Source: Haloarcula japonica DSM 6131
GTDB taxonomy: Archaea > Halobacteriota > Halobacteria > Halobacteriales > Haloarculaceae
NCBI RefSeq assembly: GCF_000336635.1
Contig: NZ_AOLY01000042.1
Location: 1 to 34,992 of the forward strand
Reading direction: 5' to 3'
DNA length: 34,992 bases
Positions 7,435 to 13,587 of the stretch are shown here, in pieces. The translations under genes were made by a program, and so were the position numbers. Below the pieces are notes generated by a model that had not been told where the DNA came from, did no database searches, and saw only the letters and a program-made list of their open reading frames with translations. The number at the start of each line of letters is the position of its first letter. The stretch's first letter is position 1.

Positions 7435-7758
7435 CTACTCGTCCGGATTTACTGGGGATTTGTACTTTGATTTGACGCGATCTCCTTCCCGCCACTGCCA
7501 GTAGTAGTAGCGGTTGTCGTTGATCTCCTTGATCGTGATCGTCGCCTTCGTCGGGACATCATCGGGGAGGTCATCGGGTCGCTCGTCGATCTCGTCTTCC
7601 TCCTCCGCTTCGGCAAGGCGGGCCTGGCGCTCGCGATGCTCGGCGAGGTCCTCGGCATAGTGGGCAACGTCTCGGAGCAGCTCGGGTGAATAGTCGTTGA
7701 GTGTGTCGATGACGTCGGTGGGGAGGTCCGCTGGGGGCGTCGGTGGCTCGTAGGACAT
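7435..7758 (-). CDS. DUF6788 family protein
   Basis: 107 residues. The C-terminal KATITIKEINDNRYYYWQWR followed by EGDRVKSKYKSPV is the DUF6788 hallmark, a small basic-aromatic domain common on haloarchaeal plasmids and in some viruses; function unknown. The N-terminal half is an acidic helix (YAEDLAEHRERQARLAEAEE). The ATG at 7758 is chosen because residues upstream of it come from the palindrome copy B rather than from coding sequence. The palindrome ends 14 bases before this ATG, so the gene is probably controlled through it. The frameshifted gene follows downstream. Confidence 0.8.
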   Translation of the reverse strand: MSYEPPTPPADLPTDVIDTLNDYSPELLRDVAHYAEDLAEHRERQARLAEAEEEDEIDERPDDLPDDVPTKATITIKEINDNRYYYWQWREGDRVKSKYKSPVNPDE

Positions 7759-7771
7759 GGGCCGATCTGTG

Positions 7772-7812
7772 TTAACCAACACAGGCGCAAACTGCATAGT
7801 TTTGTTGGTTAA
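7772..7812. repeat. split palindrome TTAACCAACA/TGTTGGTTAA, copy B
   Basis: Perfect 10-base arms (7772-7781, 7803-7812) with a 21-base spacer. It lies immediately upstream of the DUF6788 start, overlapping the region where its promoter must be. The spacer contains ACTATG in the gene's reading direction. Confidence 0.85.
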
Positions 7813-7930
7813 GTTGCTGCCAACTGTTCTCACCGGTTCTCCAGCAGCCGTCTCACTACTCGAAACTCTCCATCAAGGAGTTTCGTCTGATGTTACAGTA
7901 GCCTCGGGAGATCTCGAACGCTGGGCGATC

Positions 7931-8749
7931 CTACGAGTTCGAGGGGAGACGCCCATCAGGTCGTGGGACCCGCCCCTGCTTGATCTCCTGATCGACTCGC
8001 CGGAGGTGTTTACAGCCGCCCTCGGGCGTACGCTTCCGCCAGTCTGGACACGTACACGACTCGCTGATCACGTCGACTTCATACCAGTTTCCGGACGCCG
8101 ATCGGACCTCATAGCGGCCACCCTTTTCGAGCAGCGAGACGGCCATCGATTCGTCGACGGCACGGCTGGTTCGCGGCTCGAGGTCGTCGTGCTGGGTTGA
8201 GTGCTCCGTGACGACCATCCGATCGCGTACGTCGCCGGTGCGGCCGCCGTCTGGGGCAACCGCAGCTTCGGGATCCTGGAGCCGATTCGCAACCAGGGCC
8301 TCGACCGGATGCCCCTCCGGCCACAGATAGTGGACTTCCCGCCGCTCGCGATGGTCGTAGGAGCCACAGGCGGCAGCGCTCCCAGTCCAGACACGCCACG
8401 CCCCGAGTGCTGCCATCACGTCGACGATGACTCGCGGAACAGCGTCGTATTCGTCGGGGTAGAACACCCGGAACCGAGTACATGCCTCCTGCGGCGGAAC
8501 CGTCTCCCACCACTCGACGTCGTCGTCCCAGCTGTTGCACATCGCGTCGTCCTCTCCGTAGCCGACAGTCACGCCGTCAATCTGCGGTACTTCCACCGAT
8601 GTGTCGTCAGCCTCTCCTTCGAGCAGCCGAAGGACGGCGTACCTGAGATACTCGTGTTCCGGATGGTCCGAAGATTGGGCGACCTGCTCATGGTGCTCTG
8701 CGACTCGCTCTGCCTCGTCGAGAACGGTCGTTAGATATCGGTCGGTCAT
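7931..8749 (-). CDS. SWIM zinc-finger domain protein
   Basis: 272 residues. The C-terminal quarter has a SWIM finger with ligands C232, C234, C246 and H248 (SCTCPDWRKRTPEGGCKH), a motif known for DNA or protein binding. The preceding GGRYEVRSASGNWYEVDVIS is the usual strand pair before the ligands. The N-terminal 150 residues contain WWETVPPQEACTRFRVFYPD and VDVMAALGAWRVWTGSAAAC and match no family I know. Its start is preceded by a leader hairpin and palindrome copy C, tying it to the same control as other backbone genes. A role in plasmid DNA metabolism is possible but not shown. Confidence 0.8.
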   Translation of the reverse strand: MTDRYLTTVLDEAERVAEHHEQVAQSSDHPEHEYLRYAVLRLLEGEADDTSVEVPQIDGVTVGYGEDDAMCNSWDDDVEWWETVPPQEACTRFRVFYPDEYDAVPRVIVDVMAALGAWRVWTGSAAACGSYDHRERREVHYLWPEGHPVEALVANRLQDPEAAVAPDGGRTGDVRDRMVVTEHSTQHDDLEPRTSRAVDESMAVSLLEKGGRYEVRSASGNWYEVDVISESCTCPDWRKRTPEGGCKHLRRVDQEIKQGRVPRPDGRLPSNS

Positions 8750-8770
8750 AGTTCGTGGAGACGGGACTGC

Positions 8771-8800
8771 GCCTCCGCCCTTCGGCGGGCGCTGAAAAAC
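8771..8800 (-). promoter_or_regulatory. leader hairpin element (U-tract + GC hairpin), SWIM gene
   Basis: On the minus strand GTTTTTC is followed by a CCGCC/GGCGG stem with a 4-base loop, then GGAGGC, ending about 20 bases before the ATG at 8749. The outer bases GCGCC/GGCGC extend the stem. Confidence 0.65.
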
Positions 8801-8842
8801 TTAACCAACGAATAGCGATCCATCGTATCCTCTGTTGGTTAA
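8801..8842. repeat. split palindrome TTAACCAACA/TGTTGGTTAA, copy C
   Basis: Arms 8801-8810 (last base G instead of A) and 8833-8842, spacer 22 bases. It lies between the divergent SWIM gene and the HTH/nucleotidyltransferase pair, directly next to the U-tract of the leader element. Confidence 0.85.
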
Positions 8843-8973
8843 TTCATCTCCGCTCAAATTCTGAGCCGGATCGGATTACCGGAGCCAAGAATGGTATATC
8901 TGTATAGAGATAATTTTATAGGGAATACGGGGGACAAGACTAATACCGTTAGATGCGATACCAATAACTAGCG

Positions 8974-9648
8974 ATGATGGAGTACGTCGACGAGACCGCG
9001 GCGAAGATCATGGTCGCGGCCCGGCCGGGTGACTCGATCCGGCGAATCGCCCAGAAGATCGACGGCTCCTACTCGTGGGTCTACGACTGGATCGAGCGGT
9101 TGGAGGACGCAGGCTTCATCCGGCGTGAGGACGGCGTTTACATCGAGAATTACGCTGTCAGGGATCGCTACTACGATCTCGTCGCGGCCATCTCTCGCGC
9201 TGTTCCCCCCTCGATCGACGACGGCTACGTCATTCCGCACTTCGCCGGGATGCCCTTTGCGTACACGAAAATCGACGGCGTCTACGTCTGGACCCACGGC
9301 GGCTATCAGATCGCCCGCGGCCACGACGACTATCCGATCTTCATCCAGGTCGCCGATCAGGACGTCGAACAGTGGACGGCGTTCTTTGATGAGTTCGGGA
9401 TTCCGAGCCGGATTGAAGAGCGGCCGGATGCGAGCGACTACGACGCGACCGTCTCGTACGTGTTGTTCCCGACGAGTGGGGAGATCACTCGCGAGTGGGT
9501 CGACGGCAATCCGGTCATTCCGTTGGACGAGACAATCGAGCACATGTTGGAGTACCGGGTGAACTACGAGCCAGCGTTGGAGATGATCGCCGACGAGTAC
9601 GACCGTGATATCGACGCGTCCCACGAGGATCCGCGTCTCAATGCATGA
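8974..9648 (+). CDS. winged-helix protein, probable antitoxin of an AbiE/MenAT-like pair
   Basis: 224 residues. The N-terminal 55 residues form a winged helix-turn-helix (DSIRRIAQKIDGSYSWVYDW, RLEDAGFIRREDG), the rest a mixed alpha/beta domain. The next gene, a nucleotidyltransferase, starts inside its stop (ATGA overlap), the usual sign of strict co-expression. In AbiE-type systems the HTH partner represses the operon and counteracts the nucleotidyltransferase; the same role is inferred here. An ATG three bases later (8977) is an equally possible start. The upstream 130 bases hold AT-rich TTTTATA at about 8914-8921 and palindrome copy C. Confidence 0.75.
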   Translation: MMEYVDETAAKIMVAARPGDSIRRIAQKIDGSYSWVYDWIERLEDAGFIRREDGVYIENYAVRDRYYDLVAAISRAVPPSIDDGYVIPHFAGMPFAYTKIDGVYVWTHGGYQIARGHDDYPIFIQVADQDVEQWTAFFDEFGIPSRIEERPDASDYDATVSYVLFPTSGEITREWVDGNPVIPLDETIEHMLEYRVNYEPALEMIADEYDRDIDASHEDPRLNA

Positions 9649-10340
9649 GCCTCGGCGAACGCGAAGACGAGCTGCTGGACACCCTGGAGACAGTCATTGA
9701 CGCTGACCTGCCGTACGTGCTCGTCGGTGGGTGGGCGATCGCGGCGTTCAATCAGCGCTTCACCACGGACGTCGACGTCGTCATTCCGGCCCAAGCGGTC
9801 GACGACTACACCGACCTTCTCACCGCCCGCGGCTACGAGAAAACGGCCGACGTCGAGCGAAACGAGCTCTACGAGGGCCGGACTATCCGGTTTACGAAAG
9901 ATATCGGGAATCCGGTTCAGTTCGACGCGATGGTGGACGCGCTGGGCTGTCGCCAAACGGAAGCTGAATGGTCGTATCGCTATCTGGCCCAGCACTCTGT
10001 CACCGAGGAACTGCGAACCGGGCGCCCGGTAACAGCCAGGATTCCGGAACGGGAGTTGCTGTTCGCGGTGAAACTCCACAGTGGCCGCAAGGCAGACTCT
10101 CGGGATCTGGTGGTGCTGGCTGCTGGCGCGGATTTCGACCGGATCGCGACTCATCTGCATCGCGGAGAGTCCGAGAAGCTCGCTGGTCGCATCGAGACTG
10201 TCCTCAACCGCCTCACGTCGGAGGATTTTGCAGATGCATTCAAAGGAGTCTTCGAACAGCAAACGGTTCCCGAGCAGGATATCGATGCCGTCGTTGAGTT
10301 CCTTCGTGACCAGCAGCGCCGAATCGATTCTGAACGATAA
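9645..10340 (+). CDS. nucleotidyltransferase, probable AbiEii/MenT-like toxin
   Basis: 231 residues. The catalytic signature is at the N-terminus: LVGGWAIAAF with GG at 28-29 and TTDVDVV with DVD at 42-44, the hG(G/S)...DxD pattern of the polymerase-beta nucleotidyltransferase fold. A third acidic residue is likely in PVQFDAMVDAL near 92-97. The C-terminal half is helical, with the KLHSGRKADSRDLVVLA segment conserved in this class. Family members modify tRNA or other substrates with nucleotides, and several act as toxins of phage-defence systems. The 4-base overlap with the HTH gene supports a toxin-antitoxin pair. The true substrate cannot be told from sequence. Confidence 0.8.
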   Translation: MSLGEREDELLDTLETVIDADLPYVLVGGWAIAAFNQRFTTDVDVVIPAQAVDDYTDLLTARGYEKTADVERNELYEGRTIRFTKDIGNPVQFDAMVDALGCRQTEAEWSYRYLAQHSVTEELRTGRPVTARIPERELLFAVKLHSGRKADSRDLVVLAAGADFDRIATHLHRGESEKLAGRIETVLNRLTSEDFADAFKGVFEQQTVPEQDIDAVVEFLRDQQRRIDSER

Positions 10341-10405
10341 CATCGACTGTCGATGGGTATGTCTCGGGACCGATCGAAACACACGGGGTCGGGACGCCGA
10401 ACGAA

Positions 10406-10447
10406 TTAACCAACAATGTCGACAGAGTACCCTCCGGCGTTGGTTAA
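10406..10447. repeat. split palindrome TTAACCAACA/TGTTGGTTAA, copy D
   Basis: Arms 10406-10415 (perfect) and 10438-10447 (first base C), spacer 22 bases. It sits between two convergent genes, so this copy is not upstream of any gene. Confidence 0.8.
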
Positions 10448-10465
10448 CAGCCGGGAAGGGGGTGT

Positions 10466-11395
10466 TCAGCCCTCTACAACTGTGTCGATGATCTCCTGAG
10501 CGGTCGAACTGATCCGGCCGAGACGCTCCTGAATGCTCTCCGCATCGTCGTCCTGCCACGCGGCAAGATAGAACGCTGAACCGCTCGTATCCAGGTCGAA
10601 ATACCGGCCGACGATGTACGCAACGGCTTCCGCTTCGACCTCGCGTTTTGCGCGCTCGGGCTCGTCGTCGCCATCGAAATGATGCAGCGCGTGGGCGTAC
10701 TCGTGAATCAGCGTCACCGCGAGGTCGGCCTGATTCGCTCTATCTTTCGCTTCGACGACGGGTTGGCATTCGTGGAGGTTCCGGTGTTTGCAGACGCCTT
10801 TTGCGTCGCCATGCTCCCACTCAGCAGCGTCGACGACACGGACGTCGATATCGAGCGTAGCTGCCGCATCAAGGAGCGCTGGCACCAGGTCGTCGGCGTT
10901 ACCAGTGGCCTCGGTTTCCAACTCGGGGAGCGGTTCGCCCTCGGTTTGAGACACATCGAAGACTGCCGTTGGTTTGAATCCAACCAGTCCTTTGGACCAC
11001 TCCTCGGGCGATGTCTCGTCGTAGTCACAGTCGCTTTGCTCGTGGTAGCTCGGCGAATTCTCGCACTCCGGGCACTGCTTCGTAATAATGGGTGCCCAGA
11101 TCCAGATCGCCTGTTCGCCCTCTTGGACGTGCCGGTCGAACTCCGATCTCCACGTATTGTAGCCCGCCACGCGGGTCGCCTCGGGACATTGGAGCTTGAT
11201 CAAGAGGGTGTTGCGATGGGAGTAGTCGTGGAATCGGGACTGGACATCGAGCCACTCCTGGAACTGCTGGCTGGCTTTTGCCTCGTCGACATCTGCGACG
11301 AGCTCGTCGATCCAGTCTTCGATGGTACTGTGCATCTCGTCGTGTCGCGTGTCGGTCTCCTCGAAGGAAACCGACGGATTACTGGTCGTAGCCAT
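10466..11395 (-). CDS. ArdC-like ssDNA-binding / zinc metallopeptidase protein
   Basis: 309 residues. The N-terminal domain (about 20-105) has the ArdC/DUF1738 look: FQEWLDVQSRFHDYSHRNTL, ATRVAGYNTWRSEF and GEQAIWIWAPI. A Cys-rich insert CPECENSPSYHEQSDCD follows near 108-123. The C-terminal domain has the metallopeptidase motif HEYAHALHH at 231-239 and a downstream glutamate helix EVEAEAVAYIVG near 252-263, an ImmA/IrrE-like arrangement. ArdC proteins of conjugative plasmids bind single-stranded DNA and protect incoming DNA from restriction; that role is inferred. The ATG at 11395 is chosen because upstream residues are out of character and a leader hairpin lies at 11449-11460. It ends 19 bases from palindrome copy D. 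Confidence 0.85.
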   Translation of the reverse strand: MATTSNPSVSFEETDTRHDEMHSTIEDWIDELVADVDEAKASQQFQEWLDVQSRFHDYSHRNTLLIKLQCPEATRVAGYNTWRSEFDRHVQEGEQAIWIWAPIITKQCPECENSPSYHEQSDCDYDETSPEEWSKGLVGFKPTAVFDVSQTEGEPLPELETEATGNADDLVPALLDAAATLDIDVRVVDAAEWEHGDAKGVCKHRNLHECQPVVEAKDRANQADLAVTLIHEYAHALHHFDGDDEPERAKREVEAEAVAYIVGRYFDLDTSGSAFYLAAWQDDDAESIQERLGRISSTAQEIIDTVVEG

Positions 11396-11443
11396 TGTGT
11401 TCACCGAATCGAGGTTACCGCGACTGCAGCAGTTCAGAACGCG

Positions 11444-11472
11444 CCGCACCCCTCCAGGGGGCGAAGAAAAAC
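11444..11472 (-). promoter_or_regulatory. leader hairpin element, ArdC-like gene
   Basis: Minus strand: GTTTTTC about 12 bases after the upstream stop, then CCCC-TGGA-GGGG and the tail GGGGTGCGGC, 54 bases before the ATG at 11395. Confidence 0.65.
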
Positions 11473-11483
11473 CGCTCTGTCGG

Positions 11484-11831
11484 TTAGCGGAGCTCGTGGA
11501 TTTCGTCAGCGAAGCCGACCGTGACGAGGTACTTGAGAAACTCGTCGAACCGCTCGACGTCGCTAGGCGTGTCAGTCGCAAGGTGGCGCGCCCACTCGAT
11601 GGCCCACCGGAAGGCAGGATCCGTGCCGCCCTTGCCATGGATGTACCACCAGCGAGCCGCTTTGAGGACGACCAGTGGGTTCGTCGGTGGCTGTTCGCTT
11701 GCGAGACCACGGGTGATCGACTCGATTTCTCCGGGCACGTCGGCTGGTTCTATCTCCCCGGACTGGGTGTTCGAGATATCGATCGAAATCTCATCGACTG
11801 AAACGTCGTCTACAGTTTGTTGCTGGCTCAC
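11484..11831 (-). CDS. hypothetical backbone protein
   Basis: 115 residues, no family recognised. The N-terminal 45 residues are acidic and probably flexible; the C-terminal part is helical and contains NPLVVLKAARWWYIHGKGGT and AFRWAIEWARHLA. The start is GTG at 11831, preceded seven bases upstream by GAGGTGA, a good ribosome-binding site. A leader hairpin lies further upstream, and the ArdC-like gene follows 88 bases downstream, so they may share a transcript. Confidence 0.65.
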   Translation of the reverse strand: MSQQQTVDDVSVDEISIDISNTQSGEIEPADVPGEIESITRGLASEQPPTNPLVVLKAARWWYIHGKGGTDPAFRWAIEWARHLATDTPSDVERFDEFLKYLVTVGFADEIHELR

Positions 11832-11863
11832 GGAAAGTCACCTCTGGACGAAGGCTCACGACC

Positions 11864-11895
11864 GAGCCTCCGCCCTCTCCCCGGGCTCGAAAAAC
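11864..11895 (-). promoter_or_regulatory. leader hairpin element, 11831 gene
   Basis: Minus strand: GTTTTTC 13 bases after the upstream stop, then GAGCCC...GGGC with tail GGCGGAGGCTC. The alternative outer stem GAGCC/GGCTC includes part of the GGAGG. Confidence 0.55.
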
Positions 11896-11906
11896 AGCAC
11901 GCTGCG

Positions 11907-12908
11907 TCATGCTGGAGGGATGTAGACACTCTGTTCGCCAGCGATTTCCTCGAGGTCGTTCCGATGGCGATGGATGAAGTAGCACTCGTAACTGCAGTAC
12001 CCACAGACTGCACCGGTATCGTATTCAGCGACGAAGGGGCCGCGACGTGTTCGCCAGACGTTCGCTCCGCATTCGGTACAAGCTGCCTGTTCGAGATCGG
12101 CAGGACTCGGTCCCTCGTACTCGAAGTGTAACCCAGCGTCCTCTGGTGTCGTCTCGGGCCAGATCCCATGTGACTGCCAGAATTCGCGGATGCGAGCGAG
12201 ACTATGGCGCACCGTCTTTCGCACGGTGACGTGGTCGGCGTCGCGACCGCTGTCGTCCCAGCCGTCAGCCGTCCAGAACTCGCCGAACTGTGCGCCGCGA
12301 TGCAGTCCGTTCCAGTCAACGCCGACGATGTCGGCCGGCGGATCGTCAGAGAGCGTCGGTCTGGTCAGCTGTCGAATGGCGTCGAGCTGCTTGGGTGGGC
12401 TTCCGCCAAGGATGTGGACGCGCCGACCGCGCCAGTCTGCCGGATCGGAGAACTCGTGGGCCAGGCGGTCGGCGTATCCCCTTGAATACCCGAGGACGAG
12501 GGTTTCGGGTATCGCGTCGATCACCGCCCGCGACTTCGGAACGATGATGAGCTCGGCCTCGGGGTAGCTCGCTTGGATCTCACGAGCAGCAGCGACGTGG
12601 GCGTCGACGTCGTCGATATCATCGACGTCTCCGATGACCCCGACCCGTGGTTCGTACTCGAAAAAGCGGTCGACGAACCGCTCCAAATCGGGATTCCGGA
12701 AATCGTTGTCGAGCATTCCAACAGGAATATTGAGGTTTTGATACTGGTCCGTTTGATATCCACAATCTTCCCGAAATCCGGGGAGAAATCCGAGGGCGAG
12801 AGCATCGCCGGCGAAGGGAGCTCGGTGGAGGAACGCCACGAAGTCTGTTTGTCTGGCGGCGGCGATTTCGCGGGCGGTGCTGGCGCTGGAGCTCAGCTCG
12901 AGGGACAT
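11907..12908 (-). CDS. DUF6610 family protein, TGT-like barrel look
   Basis: 333 residues, which I recognise as DUF6610 from the N-terminal TDFVAFLHRAPFAGDALALG followed by a CGYQTDQYQN segment. The central part, PEAELIIVPKSRAVI, ETLVLGYSRGYADRLA, GRRVHILGGSPPKQL and PADIVGVDWNG, has the rhythm of the tRNA-guanine transglycosylase / DpdA barrel, including an 'hLGg.p..l' strand and a terminal D-x-x. The C-terminus has CTECGAN and CGYCSYECYF, a four-cysteine zinc site. TGT-like proteins exchange guanine for deazaguanine in RNA or, for DpdA, in DNA; assignment to that activity is inference. ATG 12908 is preferred because upstream residues overlap the leader hairpin. Confidence 0.75.
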   Translation of the reverse strand: MSLELSSSASTAREIAAARQTDFVAFLHRAPFAGDALALGFLPGFREDCGYQTDQYQNLNIPVGMLDNDFRNPDLERFVDRFFEYEPRVGVIGDVDDIDDVDAHVAAAREIQASYPEAELIIVPKSRAVIDAIPETLVLGYSRGYADRLAHEFSDPADWRGRRVHILGGSPPKQLDAIRQLTRPTLSDDPPADIVGVDWNGLHRGAQFGEFWTADGWDDSGRDADHVTVRKTVRHSLARIREFWQSHGIWPETTPEDAGLHFEYEGPSPADLEQAACTECGANVWRTRRGPFVAEYDTGAVCGYCSYECYFIHRHRNDLEEIAGEQSVYIPPA

Positions 12909-12936
12909 GATTAGGCTCGCGAGGCCGCTGCTGGCT

Positions 12937-12966
12937 GCCCCGCACCCTTTCAGGGGCCGGAAAAAC
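12937..12966 (-). promoter_or_regulatory. leader hairpin element, DUF6610 gene
   Basis: Minus strand: GTTTTTC, then a GCCCC/GGGGC outer or CCCT/AGGG inner stem, then GGGTGCGGGGC, about 35 bases before the ATG at 12908. Confidence 0.65.
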
Positions 12967-12980
12967 CGAGGCACAGCAGA

Positions 12981-13023
12981 TTAACCAACAATAGGGGGAA
13001 CTCAAGCAGAGTGTGTTGGTTAA
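12981..13023. repeat. split palindrome TTAACCAACA/TGTTGGTTAA, copy E
   Basis: Perfect 10-base arms (12981-12990, 13014-13023), spacer 23 bases, the longest in the set. It lies upstream of the DUF6610 gene and its leader element, and downstream of the 13248 gene. Confidence 0.85.
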
Positions 13024-13032
13024 GAATAGAGC

Positions 13033-13248
13033 TTACTCTTTGTTCTCACGCAACTCTTCGGCCTTCCACTTGAGCCGGCGCAGGATTTGTGTTCGGTTCT
13101 GGTGGGCGTTCTCGTAGGCAACACACTCCTGGAGGGTTTCCATATCCGGAATCGTCGCGATCCCTGGCTTGATCAGGCGTGTGTTCGACGCTTCCAGACG
13201 CTTCTCTGGAGGGAATTCGTTACTCTCTTCGTCGTCAGTAGTCCCCAT
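13033..13248 (-). CDS. small protein, paralogue of the 23677-23898 gene
   Basis: 71 residues. The block NTRLIKPGIATIPDMETLQE with CVAYENAHQN is nearly the same as NTRLINAGIVTINDMETLRA with CVAYENANQQ in the 23677 gene, so these are clear paralogues. The C-terminal half is a charged helix (ILRRLKWKAEELRENKE). No family name known. The ATG at 13248 has a GGAGG nine bases upstream on the minus strand, at the foot of a CCCC/GGGG hairpin; the paralogue has the same arrangement. It lies just upstream of palindrome copy E. Confidence 0.7.
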   Translation of the reverse strand: MGTTDDEESNEFPPEKRLEASNTRLIKPGIATIPDMETLQECVAYENAHQNRTQILRRLKWKAEELRENKE

Positions 13249-13254
13249 CTCGAA

Positions 13255-13284
13255 GAGCCTCCACCCCTTTGGGGCCGACACAAA
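13255..13284 (-). promoter_or_regulatory. leader hairpin beside the ribosome-binding GGAGG, 13248 gene
   Basis: Minus strand: CCCC-AAA-GGGG stem, then TGGAGGC; GGAGG is nine bases from the ATG at 13248. Placed immediately beside the stem, it could be occluded by it. Confidence 0.6.
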
Positions 13285-13380
13285 CAATTCTCCGGACGAT
13301 GACGCCCCACCTCTAATAGGGTTAAAACCGATACAACAGTTACCGTAATGGCCATCCCCCGCGAGTGTTTATAATCTCGT

Positions 13381-13587
13381 ATGGAGCGAAAGACGGTTTC
13401 CGTCACCGGGATGTCGTGCAACGGGTGTGAATAGAACGTGGAGACCGCCCTGCGAAACCTCGATGGTGTGAATCGGGTCGACGCTGACCACGACGCTGAA
13501 ACGGTCGATGTGGTCCTCGGGGATGAGGTCTCCGATGATGAGGTGAACGCGGCAATCGAACAGGCCGGGTACGACGTCGTGGCCTAA
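13381..13587 (+). pseudogene. copZ: copZ-like heavy-metal chaperone with in-frame amber codon
   Basis: A 68-residue HMA-domain chaperone interrupted once. The frame from ATG 13381 reads RKTVSVTGMSCNGCE, then TAG at 13432-13434, then NVETALRNLDGVNRVDADHD and an intact C-terminus to TAA at 13585-13587. The metal site GMSCNGC (CxxC) is intact. Related chaperones usually have Gln or a similar residue after CxxCE, so a single CAG-to-TAG change explains the stop. Everything else, including codon use, looks undamaged, so inactivation is recent or the stop is a sequence error. Such proteins hand copper to P1B-ATPases; the ATPase gene lies convergently, with the two ends overlapping by four bases. A TTTATAATC element lies just upstream. 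Confidence 0.8.

Noticed and set aside
13432-13434. TAG as a pyrrolysine codon
   Set aside because: No pyrrolysine genes are seen, haloarchaea are not known to use it, and the position is explained by one CAG-to-TAG change.
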